From Heterodera schachtii (lineage: Eukaryota; Nematoda; Chromadorea; Rhabditida; Heteroderidae), in NCBI GenBank assembly GCA_023374025.1, contig SIJG01000180.1, forward strand, positions 28,554 through 92,553: 64,000 nucleotides of DNA, read 5' to 3'. Both the position numbers and the translations under genes were made by a program. Below the pieces are notes generated by a model, which made no database searches, was not told where the DNA came from, and saw only the letters and a list, made by a program, of their open reading frames with translations. Shown piece by piece: positions 13,333 through 27,415 of this stretch (position 1 is the first letter of the stretch; each line of letters starts with the position of its first letter).

Positions 13333-14940
13333 ATATTTTAATTGAATTTAAAAATAAAACTTTTAAGCAGATAAAAAAAAATTGGCTGAATTTATTAATG
13401 CCTTCAGCTCATTTATTTATAATTCCAATTTATATGAAATATTATTGTATTTACATATAATCAGATTAAATAATTGGTTAATATTTATACAAGGAATAAT
13501 TCAATATATTTCGTGAAAATTTTTGTTCTAGTCTGGTTGCATATGTTGAGTTTTGTACTGTTCAAGTTTTATTATTTCGTCAAATACTATTTTTTTTTGT
13601 ATAATATCTTTAATCCAAAACATTTATTTAATTACTTCACATTGAAATTTATGAAAGCCATCATGAAATCAGCTGCTTATTTTAAGTTTGACAGTAACAA
13701 TATAAACATGCGAATATTTGAAAATGCAAAATAAAATAATCGACTTTCCATATAAATAATTAATTTATTTCCGATCCAAGTAAATATAAATTCCGGTCAG
13801 AATTTTTTTTAGAAAAAATGAGTTACAAAAATTAAAAAATTTTCTGCAAAATTTATTTTATTCTATTAAATCATTTATTTTACTTTATAGCAATTATTTT
13901 AATTTTTCTTTAGTAATTAATAGTTTTAATTTATATACAAAATATCGAATGAATTCTGATTTGCTTTAATGATTATTTAGAAATATGATTAATTAATAAT
14001 CATTTACTTCATTCTTTTCTTTTATTTATTAATTGTATAATTAGTTTATTTAGTATTAATTATCTCTTTTTACTCTTTAATCTCACGACCTAAAGAGGGG
14101 GAAAAAAGTTATTTAATTTTCAAGGTCATTTTTCAGTGTAAAGTTCTCTTTTTGAACAAAATTCATTATGATTTTATTATTCAGGAGAAAATTATTTGTT
14201 TTTAAATTTTTACTATGATTTCATTGGCAGTTTTCGTTATTTTTTTACGATAATAACTTTTTATTAATGAAGTGTATTGAATTTAAATAAATTTTTTTTT
14301 AATTTATTACTCAGTATTTCGTTTTTTGATTTAAATTCATTATATTGAATGTGTTTGCATATAATTATCATATAAGGTCAAAATTAAACAACATGGTGTT
14401 ATTTGACCGAAAAAAATTGAATTAGTATTAAATTTCAAACAGAAAATTTAATTAAAAAAGCAACAAATTATTTATCATTGGACATATGTCATTTTAGATT
14501 TAATTTAGTTTTTTATTTTATTTGTAATCACTCAACAGTAAAAATGGCGAAATAATTATAAAACATATTCTCTAATTTTATTAATGAAATTACATAATAT
14601 TCATTATTTTATTTTTTTCAACTTAGAAATATTTATGACTGACTATTGGAGCGTTGCGTTAATATGCTATATTTTGTTTATATTTAATGTTTATAAATTA
14701 ATTTTTGATTTGAATTAAATTTATTGTTCTCCAATCAATAGTCTTTTTTAGATCAATTAATTATAAAGAATTGTTTTTTATACGATTTGATGAAAATAGT
14801 ATAAAGGTCGTCTGTACTGTGCGACTGTTTTGCTTCGTATCATTTAATATATTTTTATTTAAATAAAAATTTATTAACAAAAAATAAATGTAAACTTTAT
14901 TTTTTTATCATTATTGCTTTATAAAATTGTGGAATTTATA
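13333..14940 (+). repeat. Repeat family R2, direct copy
   Basis: It matches 57.76-60.59 kb in reverse. Examples are CTTTTAAGCAG then GGCTGAATTTATTAATGCC (13360-13415), ATGAAATCAGCTGCTTATTT (13661), CAGTGTAAAGTTCTC (14135-14152), TGACTATTGGAGCGTTGCG (14640) and CGTCTGTACTGTGCGACTG (14807). The inverted copy has about 1.2 kb between the counterparts of 14.43 and 14.64 kb. A diverged internal duplication pairs 13135-13275 with 14263-14400. The word run at 13650-13690 also flanks the integrase fragment at 33.75 kb. Confidence 0.85.
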
Positions 14941-17590
14941 AATATTAAATAAGGATAATACTTAAAGTTATTTATTCAGCTTTGATATTATTTTTTAGAG
15001 GGCTTATTCATGGGGAGTTCTCTATTTTTATGTGAATGGCTTCATTTTTGGTTTTATCTATTTTATTTTAGTCCATTGTTGTAATTAATAGCTTTTTAAA
15101 TTATTGTTAAATATCGAAAAAATTATTTATTTAACTTTTTTATTACATAATATATCTTCTACCAATTGTAATTTTATTTCTTTAATTAATTTTGTATATA
15201 TCTCATAAATTTTTTAAATTAAATTGTAATGGAACATACAATTGCTGATTACTGGAATGTCCCATGCTAAATTCTGTTTCTAATAAATTATTCAATTATT
15301 AAATTTGTTTCAAATTTAATTTTTTTTATAATGCCAAACTTTTTCGTTAAATATTCTTGAATTTTCGTAATTATGACAAAGAGTTAAAATCTTGGTACAA
15401 ATTTATTTGTGCTAGTTTTTAGATTAATATTGTCTTTGACTCTTTATTGAAACATTTCTTTTTACTAGAAAATTCTTAAAAATTAATTTTTTATTTATAT
15501 TAATCTTTGTTTTAATTATTCACTTCATTAATTCCCATTAACTTATTTACTAATAAATTTTTATTATTATTATTTCTTGACAATAATTTTTAATTATTAA
15601 CATTGCTAATTAGTTATTTTGGTCAGAAGCTTAATTGTTTTTTGTTCTAATTTAAAATTACTTTTGTTTTTAAGAAACATATAATTATGCTAAATAATAA
15701 TTTCAACATCATTCATTTTTTCCATATTAATATAAATCTTACAAAAATTGTTACTTTAATAATAATTTAAATCGAAAATTTTCAGTAACTTTTATTATGA
15801 GAAAATATTATTTTTTAGTTTTATTTTTACATCATTATTTTGGCTTTTATTTTTTCATTATAATTTTACAAAATTTTAATTTGTTTTATGAGAATGTTTT
15901 TCATTTGCCTTCATTTTAAATTACATTTTATTTATATTTTTGTAACAAATTTTTTAAAATATAATTGTTTTAATAAAAAATTTAATTTAAATTAAAAAAA
16001 TATTTTTTCGATTTAAAGATAATTAATAAATTATATATGAACATTAATCATTAAAAGCTATTTTTGTATAAGATTTTATTTATTTATTTATAAAACAATT
16101 TATATTTTAATTCTTTTATTTGATCATAATTGTCACCGTGTCCAGTGTCATACTTAAAGTGTTACTTAAATTTTACACCAAAAAATCTTTCCATCTATTC
16201 AACCAGAGCTTGTACTACTTCAAGTTCATGCATGAAGTTCTAGCCGTACAGGCTCATTGAAAACCCAGAGCTCAAATCTAAGGCCATATTCAGACTAAGT
16301 GTGTCTGAATTTACCCATGATTATACAAATCAGTGTTTTTTAATGCATTTACAAAAAATTTGTTATCGGTGGTTCCAAAAAATGCCGTTTTTGGAGACCA
16401 TAATGATAATATTATTTTTTGAGGGTTTTATCTACAATAAATCTAATTTATTTTTAATTTTCTTCTTTTGTTGTGTTTGAAGGAGAATTTTAAAGAATAT
16501 TTTAAAATTCTTTTGTACTATGATAAAATGGGAAATTTTCGAACTTTTAAATATATTAATAAATATTAAATAAAACGTTCTTGAAACCAACATCAAATTT
16601 CAAACAAAAAATTAAAGTACAAAAATCGACTAACCAAATTACCGTATTTTCTCTAATTATCACCATGGGGGATTATTTTGCTTTTAATAATTTAATAAAG
16701 TATCACTATGATTTTTAAAAAATTTTTAAAAACCTTTTAGTAATGAATAATTTATAAATTTATTTGCAGAAATATGAATATTTGATTTTATTCTTTCTTT
16801 TAATCTCATGTTCTCGACGCTTTTTTTGCAGAATTCTCTTGCTTGTTCATTTCACACTATAAAATTACTTTCATGTTTTGCCTACTAAATAAATTTACTC
16901 ATAATTGAATTTATTCTTTTATAAATATAAAATATAAAATTTTACTTCCTTTTTTTTTATTTTCTTAAATTAAATTTTATCTGTTTTTAAAGAATTATCT
17001 TAACAATTTGTTTTTTGATATTTAATTATTGGCTTTCTAATCCAATTATACTTTTATGTTTTCGTTAATATTTTTATGCGATGGAAAATATGCACAAATA
17101 AGAGTGCGATGGCCAGTACTTTTTGATTTAGGTTAAAGGATTGTTCGTATCTTAAATCTGTTAAAAAATATATTAAAAACATAATAACAGATTTATTTTC
17201 AATATAATTATCTATTTAATAACCATTTTTGAAATAAAAAATATTTTATTTAATGAAAGTAATTTACATAATGACATTTTGCCAACTTTAAAAAAATTAT
17301 TTCTCAGTGACGAAACGATCAGTGACGAAATGATAGGTAACCACAAAATTATTTATTTCTTAAATATATTTTGAAATTTATTGCATAATGCCAATATTTT
17401 ATCAAGAAATTTTAAAGTCTGACGCAAAATTTTTTTGATCCCAAATGTTTGAAAAAATATTGCAAAATGTTCATATTTTGATACTAGAAAAATGGGAGCA
17501 AAAATGCACTGGTATGAATTGAGTTTTTTTTTTTGGAAAAATTCACATTTTTATTAAAATCTGTTAAATACATAGCCAAAATTTCGAAAT
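14941..17590. other. AT-rich stretch without a gene
   Basis: No ORF or RNA gene recognised. A slightly GC-richer unique patch lies at 16135-16330 and a TTTAATCTCATG box at 16798-16810, followed by TTCTCGACGC. GATCAGTGACGAAA-type words repeat at 17309-17336. Confidence 0.5.
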
Positions 17591-17842
17591 TTTCCCGGCG
17601 GCGCCTGTCGGCACCGTCGAACACTTAAAATACTTAATTTACTTAAAAAAACTGGCTCAAAAATTGGTCATTTTTGGAAAAAATATGACAATGTATTGTA
17701 TTCAAAAATCAATTTTTTCCCGGCGGCGCCTTAACAGATTTTTACTAAAAATACCAATTTTTCCATTTTGGGACAATTTTTTGCAAAAAAAAAAATTGGA
17801 GAGATTTTGGGGGGCCGGCGGTTTCGATAGGTGCCGCCGAAG
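17591..17842. repeat. Cluster of three GC-rich hairpin motifs (family ii)
   Basis: Copies lie at 17594-17619 (minus orientation: arms CGACGGTGCC and GGCGCCGCCG, loop GACA), 17719-17730 (a half copy, CCCGGCGGCGCC) and 17815-17839 (plus: CGGCGGTTTC, loop GATA, GGTGCCGCCG). Related copies are at 49265-49290 and 51122-51145. The first two are preceded by TTTTC runs and the neighbouring AT-rich DNA shares AACAGATTTT-type words, so the hairpin probably belongs to a larger unit of about 120 bp. Confidence 0.75.
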
Positions 17843-17944
17843 TTTTTTCGGATTTTTATTAATTAATATTAAGAAATTGTTTAAAATTTCATAAATTTTC
17901 AACCTTTCCCCCCTTCTTTGTTGAATTAACTTTTTAAATTTTTA

Positions 17945-18112
17945 CAACGCTCGGAGTCCCCAATTCCCCGAATAGTGTCGGGGAGTCGGGGGGCAAAAAG
18001 TCGGGGGACGGGGACCTCGGGGAGCGACATGTCGGGGGTCGGGGCGGGGAATAGGCCCAAAAAAGTCGGGGATCGGGGTCGGGGACCGGGGAGCTCGGGG
18101 ACGGGGAGCAAC
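17945..18112 (+). repeat. G-rich island of TCGGGG words (family iv), G-quadruplex type
   Basis: It contains more than ten runs of four or more G separated by short spacers such as GTC, ATC, ACC and AC. At 18068-18106 six successive G runs have loops of 2-5 bases, which satisfies the usual G-quadruplex pattern. Both strands are open to translation here, but only because the words lack stop codons. Confidence 0.8.
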
Positions 18113-19227
18113 CCTAGATAAAACTATTCTTAACTTATTCAACATATATTCATTTTTTTTGTTTGACATTTGAACTTATTTTTCATTTATTTAATATTTT
18201 ATTTTATTTCTTTTTAATAAATAATTATTTACTAAATGATAAATATTTTATCTAAAGCAAAATTCAATTATACTAAGAAGAATTTTTATTTAATTTATAA
18301 TTCGTAAGCATTTTTGTTGTGTAAATTTCCTTTTTTAACTTCGCTTTAATCAAACTGTGTGTAGAAATGTTAACAATGATTTTATTTTTTGTTTTTAAAG
18401 AATTTGCTTATTGTTGTATAAAAATTTTATTTATTTTCGTTTTCTTTATTTACTATTTGAACCAAATATAACACTAAAATCTTACATATTTTTAAATTTT
18501 AATAACATTTGTTTTTTTCGCATTTATTTTTGGGATATTGCCAGTCTCAAAATGTGCTTCATAATATTATTTAAATTAGTACGACTTTTTATAAATAATT
18601 TAGTTTACAAATTTTCTTAAGTTATTAAAAAATTTAATAATAATATTTTTTTATTCTTTTGTTTATTATGAAAAAAGTTCTGAACAAGTCATAACTTTAA
18701 TCCTTTATAGCAAATAGTTTTTTAATTTAGATACGAAGTTTCAATATTTTAAAGAGAATTATTGCAAATGATTTTGCGTTGATAATTATCTTCATTAACC
18801 CAATATATTAATTAGCCTTTCTATTTTTACATTTGAAACTTTTTTGCTTGTTTAATGAAATAATCTATTTATATTAATAATTATTCTCGCCTCATAAGTT
18901 TTTTTTTACATATTATCAAAACATTATAAATTCTGAATATTATTTTAAATTAATTTTCAACAATTTTTAGATAATATTTAATAAATTTTTAAAAGTTAAT
19001 TTATTTTCACACTCTAAATAAGTTTCTTTTTAATGCATATCAAAAACTATAATAAGCTATTTGTTTTTTTTTTCTGTTCATAATGAAAAGCATTTTTTAT
19101 TGGTAAATTAACCTAAATTTTATAAGGTTTCATTGTGTTTAATATTTTTTTATTAATGCCTTTTTGAATTCTTAATATTTTATTTATATAAAATTATTAT
19201 TAATTAAAGGGTTTTTAATAAGTATCT
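18113..19227. other. AT-rich stretch without a gene
   Basis: Only AT-rich sequence, including the diverged segment near 18750-18815 related to 5.98 and 34.03 kb. No gene or boundary seen. Confidence 0.5.
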
Positions 19228-22200
19228 TTTTATTTCCTGAATTTGAAGGATTATGTATTTATTTGTTAAGATTTTATTAATATTTATTTCCTTGTATGTT
19301 TAAATAAAATATTTTAGCTGTTTTTTATTTTTCAATGTTTAAAATGGTTTTATGTTTTAGCATTAAATAATTTGCTCATTTCTAAGAGAATAATTACAGA
19401 TTTTAACATATATTTTATAAGATAGCTAAAAATATCTAATTGATTGTTTTAGATTTTTATTAATATTTATTAAATTAATTTGTAACGCTTTATTTGTCTT
19501 TCTTACAACATTTTTTAGATTTTTATTTTTAGAATATTTATGAACTTCTTATTTCTCTTTTCATTTTTATCTTAATTAGTCATTTATAAATTAGCAATGC
19601 ATTTATATTTTAATGTATATTTATTTATCAATTCGACTTTAAACAGATTTATGAGTTTTTCTTTCATAATATTATAAACATAAAATAAAATTGAAATTAA
19701 AATATATTTATTTTAATTTTGTTAAATTTTTATTTTATTGTTCAAAGGGCTAAGATATTATACTTAGGTAAATGGTAATAATAATTATTTTAATTTTTTG
19801 TCGTTTAAATTATAATATTTTCGATATTTGTTTACTTTCAAAAGTCAAAAAAACAAAAGTAAACTTATTTTTAAATAAAAATAGTTTATATTTTGAAATT
19901 TTTATGAAGTGATCATTAAATGCTTTACATTTTTTGTAAAAAAATATTTATTGCGAATTAAATAATTATTTTTTTCAAGTTTCAAAAATCCCAATTGTTT
20001 GAGTGTAGGCAAAAAGCAAACGTGATTTTCTCAATTTTAGGCTTAATAATTAAACTAAAAAAAAATTATCTTTTCATTAAAATTCATAAAATTTAAGATA
20101 ATATTCATTTTTTCTATTATTAATTTATTTTATTGTGTGAAATTACAAATTATACATTTAATAACCATGTATTTAAAAAATCTCTCGGAATATGTGAATG
20201 GTATTTGATCTTATTCTCGTCGATGTATAAAAATTTGTATATATAGAATTAATACTTTATTTTTATTTCATAAAATAATTACTTTGCTTTTAAAGATTTT
20301 TTAAATTTTTTTCCTTTTTGAGAATAATTATTTTATGTGATAGGTTACACTAAATTGTTTTTTTCAACCATTTGGCACCGAAAAACGGACTGCTAATAAT
20401 TTAATATTTAAAATTACTTTATGTTATATAATTTCTTTTTCTCTACCATTTAAAAAACCAATAATTAAAACCTATTTAATAAACATTATATATAATTCTT
20501 TTATAGTAATTTTTAGAAGATTACACAATAGAAGAAATACTTGACTTTTATTAATTTTATTATTTAAAAAACTTTTTATATGAATATGATATTCATCAGA
20601 ATTTTAATGTCTTTTTATATTAATTTTAATATAATTGTCCAATCCTGCGAACAAATTTATTGTATAAATTTCATAATTTATTTTTTTCTTGACGACGAAT
20701 CAGAGAGCCGAAACGCATATCGTAAATCGTTTTTTATTCACTAATAGATTATAATTTCAATATTCACTAAAATTTTCTGTTATTATTTGAACGATTATAT
20801 TGATTATAATAATATTTTAAAAATATAATAAAATTTGCTAATTTTTACTTCTCAATGCATTTCATTTTTAAATAATATTCGTAAATTTTTATTTGTCAGT
20901 TCATATTGTAATTTTGTCACACCAAAATTAATAAAATAACAGATTTATTGCTAATTTTTCATCACTATTTTTTTTTGGTTTATAGCAATCATTTTAAAGC
21001 CTTTCTATTAATTAATAGTTAAAATAATTTTTTTATTTTCGATTTGATTGATATAGACTATTTTTTTAAATCAATGTTTAATTGATTGCCTTTTTCCTAA
21101 AACTATTGAAGAAATTTATGTAATTAATTAATAATAGGAATTAAAACAGTTTTTTCTTAGAAAACCCTAAAAAATTAATCATCCGCTTAAAATAAAATGA
21201 TCAATTAAATCAAAATAGTAATTATAATTAATTTTAATTTTTTTTTAATTACTCTTAGAAAATATTAAAATTAAGTATTCTGAGTGCTTTCATGATTTGA
21301 TATTTGTCGTTTTTTGTCTTTTTTTTTGCTTATTTTGAAATTTTTCCACTAAAAATCCCATCCGAAATGCTTAATTTTGATTCTTTCAATTACCAATTTT
21401 TGTGTTATGAACTGCATCTTTCATTTTTTATAATTTACTTAAATCCTTTGTATTATTATTGCGAAAAAGTCGATAGAAATTTCATTTGTTTTACTCAGTT
21501 TTTTTTATAATAATCTGTATATAATTTGAATGGTTAATTATTATATTTTTGCTCTTATTTTTTTAAATATTCATTATTTTTTTAATTCACTCACCGAAAA
21601 TTGAAATCCAAAATTTATTTGTAGAATTAGAGAATAATTATACAATATACAATCAAAAAGTCCAACTTTTAAAATTTCATCGTATTTTAACATTGCCAAT
21701 TTCATTTATTATTAAATTCAGATTTATTAGACCAATAAAAAAGTCAGCTGTTTTTATATATTTTTAAATAAATTTTAGATGATCATTATGGTGAGTTTAT
21801 AATTAAATGTTTAATTAATTGAATATGAATTAATTAATTTTGGCGCAAATTGCACATTTATATCCAATTAACAATACACCTAATTAAATAGTTTTTAAAT
21901 TAATTAGAAGCTTTTACCCTAGAAAAATAAATACTTGGAATTTTTTTTGTTTTAATTCGGGTCCGGGGTTCGAAATTGGCAAACCCGAGTTTAGATTCGT
22001 AATCAGCACCCTTGAAATCCCCTTAAAACTTGTTTTCAGCCCAAAATTCAAAATAAATAAAAATACGAAAGACATTGATATGTTTTTCTTTAATTGTTTT
22101 ATTGAAATATTAATTTTAATATTCTTTATGAATTTTTTTAATAAGTTTCATATAATAATTTTAGTTAATTCTTTTACTTGCTTAATCTATTTGATTTTTA

Positions 22201-23925
22201 AATTAATATTATAATGATTTCTTTTTTTAATATGAAAACAATTAATTTCATATCTGTTCTTTATGCTTGTTTTTTTATTTCATGTCTTCATAATCCTTCG
22301 TCTTAATCCCTCCTGTCATATAAAAAACATTTTTTAAATATAAATTAAATATAATTATCTTAGTTTTTTCTTCATTATTATAGCTTTATTTAGGTACATT
22401 TTTAAATTAAAATTTTACTTTTTTTAATGGGAACGATAAAAACTTTTGATCAATTTTTATTATTTAAATTTTTTAATGAATTTCAGAAGTTAGCCTTGAT
22501 TTATTCAAGTTTCTGAAATAATTGGCTATTATTTCTGCAAAAGTATTATTTATTTATTTTTTTGCTAAATTCAATGACTATTTAAATGAATATTTATTCC
22601 AAATTTTAAAATGGATCCATTTATATTTTCAATTCAAATTGATTTTTATATTTTCCTTGTCGATATAGGCGAATAATTTTTATGGACATCCCATCCCACC
22701 TATAATTTTAATTTTTTGACTATTTTTTAGATAATAATTTCTCTTAATATTACTTAATTTTATGATTGCTGTTATACTTCTCATGGCATTTTCATATGCT
22801 CAAAAATTGTTTGCTATTTATTTTTAGACATTATAATTTTCAAATTAAAAATTTTTGAGATCTACAAGTTTTAATAATATTTTGTTAAAAAATATAAATA
22901 AATATTTAAGCCATCTCATTTTCACTTATTTTTAATTTGACTTTTATAAAGTGTGAAGCAAAAGTTAATGCATTTTGGATTTTTAATTTTAAATTAAAAA
23001 ATTTGTCGTTTGTTCTCCCGAATTTTGTATGTTTTATCATAATTTCATAATCTATCTTTTGAAATGCATTAATTTTTTTCTTTTAAAAAAATTATTTTTA
23101 TTTTCTGTTATGTATAAGATAAGTTTTTGCTTTTAATCTTTGATTAATACCACCTTTAACTTTGGTTAAATATTATAATTACTGTTTTTTATTACTAATA
23201 AAGTACTTAATTTTATTGGAATTACTTTTTTATTTAATCTTTCATTGAACTGTTTTTGTTTTTGCTCATTTCATTTTTCAAATTAAAAAGTTTTTTATTA
23301 TTTTAAAAGATTTTACAATTAAATTAAATTTTATGATTACATTATTTTCAATTTTCTTATATTTTCATAATTCAATCTTCATCTTCTACAAAACACGACA
23401 ATTTTCTCAATAACATTTTTATGTTTTTTTGAGTTGAATTCCAATTATTTAATTTTAGATTCTCACGGTGAAGACCTAATCTATTATCATTTCTTAATTA
23501 AAAAAACAATATTTAAATTTTATCTAACATATTAATAGTCCATTTCTCAATTCCAACTGATTATTAATTTTTATTCAAATTGTTGTTAATCAATTAAGTT
23601 TATTTTTTGGTAAATTTATTTATTTTTATCCATAAATGTAATAATTATGTTTTTGATGTATTGGCTATTTAAAATTTAATTATTTATGCGATTTTTTTTG
23701 TTACATTTATGAGTTTATATACCTATATATTTCTTTTAGTTTTATTTAGAATATATTATAAAAAAATAAATCAATAAAAAGGTCAATAAGAATATTTTTA
23801 TTTTTATTTCAAAATATTTTCAATTAATAATTTTAATCTTTTCTCCATTCTCTATTTTTGTTTCTATAATGGTAAGCAATTTTGAAGTTATCACGCAATC
23901 TTTTGTTTTATTTGTTTTCATTCAT
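19228..23925 (+). repeat. Repeat family R1, copy B (most complete copy, about 4.7 kb)
   Basis: The left end is set by the match to copy C (TTTCCTGAATTTGAAGG near 19235). From 19776 it matches copy A almost base for base to 20736, then carries 1,624 bp absent from A, and rejoins A at 22361-23920. Copy C contains the last part of that 1.6 kb (about 22205-22360), so the long form is probably ancestral and A a deletion. Segments of the extra DNA recur elsewhere: 20855-20950 near 39145-39240, and 21300-21460 in reverse at about 56390-56540. No credible ORF. Confidence 0.88.
21955..22030 (-). repeat. GC-rich dispersed motif, island family i (copy 2)
   Basis: Read on the minus strand it gives GCTGATTACGAATC, then GCCAATTTCGAACCCCGG and ACCCGAATT, the same order as 3.97-4.05 kb. 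It sits in the part of R1 copy B that copy A lacks. Confidence 0.7.
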
Positions 23926-25984
23926 TAATGAGATAAGAATGATTTTATATTTGATTGTTTGATTTTATTTTATATTTTCAAACGTACAAACTCTCTCTAT
24001 GGCACTGTATTCCTCAGGATGTAACTTGCGTCGACTATTCCATCGGCGAGCCAATCGCAAAATTATTTTAATAATTCTTTAAATATTAATGTAATATATA
24101 AATTTAAATTTTAATAAAATAATTTTTGAAAATTTAACTTATGTCTTTGTAAATTTTAATAAGAGAACAGTAATAAATTTATATACAGCAGAGAATATGT
24201 TTTTTATGAATAAATCTCTGTGGTTTTTTAAAGCAAATTTTTGAATAATAATTTTTTTTTCTAATGCTATTGGAAGTGAGGCAACTTAAAATTAAATTTA
24301 TTTTTTTATAATATAAAATATTATTTATTATTTTGTTTTTGAGTCTATCATCCTTTTTAATGCTCTTTTAGTTTATTTATCTTTGTTTAATTTTGCGGTT
24401 GTTTGCAAAGATAATTATTTTACTTTTACTCATTTATTTATGTTACAATAAATTTTATTTTGATTTCTCATCTGGAAATAAACAAAAGGCTTCTGAACCT
24501 TTTTTTATATTTTGTAATATGCTTTTTCTTTTTGGAATATTGTAGGCTAATTATATATTTATTTTCATTAATTGTTAAATTTTTGTAATGGGAAATAATA
24601 GATTATGAAATTAATTAAAGTTCAAAATTAAGGAAATTAAATTAGATTTCGCCACTAATAGAAGCAAAACATAATGTTGTTTTAATCTTTAAAACTGAAT
24701 ATTTTATTTTTAATTATTAAGAATAATATTTGAAAATATTCAATTACAATATGATTGATAATGTTCCAACATTTTTAAGCTATTTTGTCAATGTATGAAT
24801 TTTTACAATTTAAATTATATATATTTTTTCCTTTAGTAATGATTATGAGATTCCTTTTTATTCAAATAGCTTATAATTTTCATAATGTTTTTTAAATGTT
24901 GAAAATCATTTCATATTTTAGGCAATAAATAATGGATATTAAATTCATAATTTCCGGAAGAAATAATTTCATTTTCAATTAAACTTTTATTTAAAATTTT
25001 AATTTTTGCAAATTTTTTAAATAATATCGCTTAAGATAAATACTTCAATTCTTATATACGAATTGAGAATTTTTTCTGGTATAATGAATTTAATCGTAAA
25101 TTATTAACAATATAAATATATTTATTCTATTTAATTAATAAGTAATTTGTTCAATTTTTCTGATGAAAATAGTGTTTTTTAAATATATTTTATTAAAATT
25201 AATATTGTTTTTTCATTTTTCATTTGAACATATTTAATTTTTATATGTTTTTGATTTATTTATTTTTTCATTTTTACTTTTTTGTTTAAAATGATTGCCT
25301 TTATAGTTATAATTTTTTTTATAATTTTCCCACAAATTTAAAAATATTTAGTAAAGATTTATTCATTTTTGTGTCATCTCTTTTTATATGAATTAAAATA
25401 AAATGATATTTGCATTAAGATTTTCGCATATGTGCATTTTCATTATATACATATATATTTTATGTTTTTCGTAAAATATTTTAATTTTGTTTTGTGTAAT
25501 TAAATACATTGTCTATAATAATTAAAAGGACTTTGAGACTTGGTTTAAAAATTTTTCATTATCTCATTAGTTTTATTTTTATTATATTATGAAAATGACA
25601 TACTCCTATAAATATTTTTATATAAATCATGACTTTTTTAGCTTTATTTTTAATCATTTTTATTAATTTATATTAATCAATCGTATGATTTTATCTTAAA
25701 CAATCAGGGTTTGAGTTGCCATCCCCAGTCCAATTTATGTAATCAAAGGAGTTAAAGTGTTGTGCTTGGTCATCAAACTCTTTATTATAAGTGTTATTTA
25801 TATAAAATATAAAGTAATTCTTAATTTTTTAAATTGCTTTTTTTTTTGCAAATTTAATTGATTCAATTTTAATTACTTTGATTATCTTCTTGGTGATTTA
25901 CCGTATACTTTCCAGCACTGAGTGAGTCGGCATTTTCCATTTATATTTTTGTTAAGCTATATTTACTTTTATTGCCATTCTGAT
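23926..25984. other. AT-rich stretch without a gene
   Basis: No gene recognised. A GC-richer unique patch at 23990-24060 (GGCACTGTATTCCTCAGGAT, CCATCGGCGAGCC) follows the end of R1 homology, and a second lies at 25705-25775. Confidence 0.5.
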
Positions 25985-27415
25985 TGACTTTTGATCAATT
26001 TTTATTATTTAAATTTTTTAATGAATTTCAGAAGTTAGCCTTGATTTATTCAAGTTTCTGAAATAATTGGCTCTTATTTCTGCCAAAAGTATTATTTCAT
26101 TTTATTTGCAAAATCAATGACTATTTAAATGAAATGTTTTTATCATTTATATGTTGTTTTTTTAGATATGTCATTGGTACGAAATTTTTACATCATCAAA
26201 ATTAAATACTAATTTAAAAAATATTAAATTTATTGATGTTTATAAATATATTTTTATTTATAAATTTCTTTCTTTTCATTTTTTAGTTCAAATTTATTAT
26301 TTTCATTAGTTTTCCTACTAATCTTTTTCAGATTGTTTTTTAAAGATTTTTGGACATAGCTTTTGAAACTTAAAGAAATATTTTGATTTACAAGCTAATA
26401 AAAAAAATTGTTTTATAAAGATATAAATAACATATTCTTTAAATTTAATTGTAATTCTTTGGCGTGGTTTTTTGATTGAATTTTCATCCCTTTTTTCCTA
26501 ATAAGCATTTATATTTTATATTGTAATTACTTTTTCATTTCATCCGTCATTGACTGTTTTTTTTTTGCTCATTTAATTTTTCAATTAAAAGGTCTGTTTA
26601 TTATTTTAAAGTTTTTAAAAATTAATTAATCATTTATATTTACTTTAATTTCAATTTTCTTATAAAACTGCAATATTTTAATTACTCTTATATTTTTTCA
26701 ATAATTGTAAATTTAATTTAAACAATTTTAGTTTATTTTTATGTGCATTTAATGAAATGTGTTTTTGATAATTTTTTTTTATTTGTAAGATATTTTTATC
26801 TACATACCCATGACAATGAAACTGGGAAATTGCTCTGTTGAGGAATATTGATGTACTGACTAATTATGAATGAATTAATTTTTCATTTTTAAACAATTAT
26901 TTATTCATTTTTTGTGTTAGTAATTAGAATAAATTTAATTTTTACTTATTTTTTCATATTTTATTAATTGTTTCATCCCAAGTGGATTCCAGTCATTGGT
27001 TTATGTCTACAATTTCAAACTTTTTTTTTTGCATAAATTTTGTTTTCTTTTTTCTTTCAATTTTTAATTATTATTTTTATGACGGCTGTTGTTGGCGCAC
27101 CACTGATTAATCCTAATGAGAATTACTTTTTCTTTATTTATACAAATATCCTTAATGTTGTGGGTTTCAGTATATGTCATTCTTTTTTAAAAAAACCATT
27201 GTTTATATATTTATTAATTTTTTTATAATTAGAATAAAAAATTTGTTCGTGTTCACATATTTTAATACTATTTTTAATGAATTTAGCCTTTTTTCTTTAT
27301 ATATTTTTGTTCCCATAATAGGAAGTAATTTTGAAATAATACTTAATTATTTCATTTTATTTATTTTCTCTTTGAGCGCTCTATGCTATCATTTCTGAAG
27401 AGCATATCGTCAATA
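25985..27415 (+). repeat. Repeat family R1, diverged copy D
   Basis: The start is nearly identical to 1053-1200 (TTTCAGAAGTTAGCCTTGAT and following). It then decays, with recognisable matches near 26555-26670 (to 1835-1945) and 27300-27415 (to 2440-2545, ending in TCTGAAGAGCATATCG against TTCAGAAGATCAT). It is an older copy with a sharply conserved first 150 bp. Confidence 0.7.

Noticed and set aside
17664..18169. Open frames over the GC-rich hairpin cluster and G-rich island
   Set aside because: Stop-poor GC-rich repeats, overlapping on both strands, with low-complexity products.
21304..21510. Open frame sharing F-P-L-K-I-P-S-E with one at 56383-56574 (minus)
   Set aside because: The two regions are copies of the same repeat, but the frames diverge through indels after a few residues, so nucleotide homology explains the match better than coding constraint.
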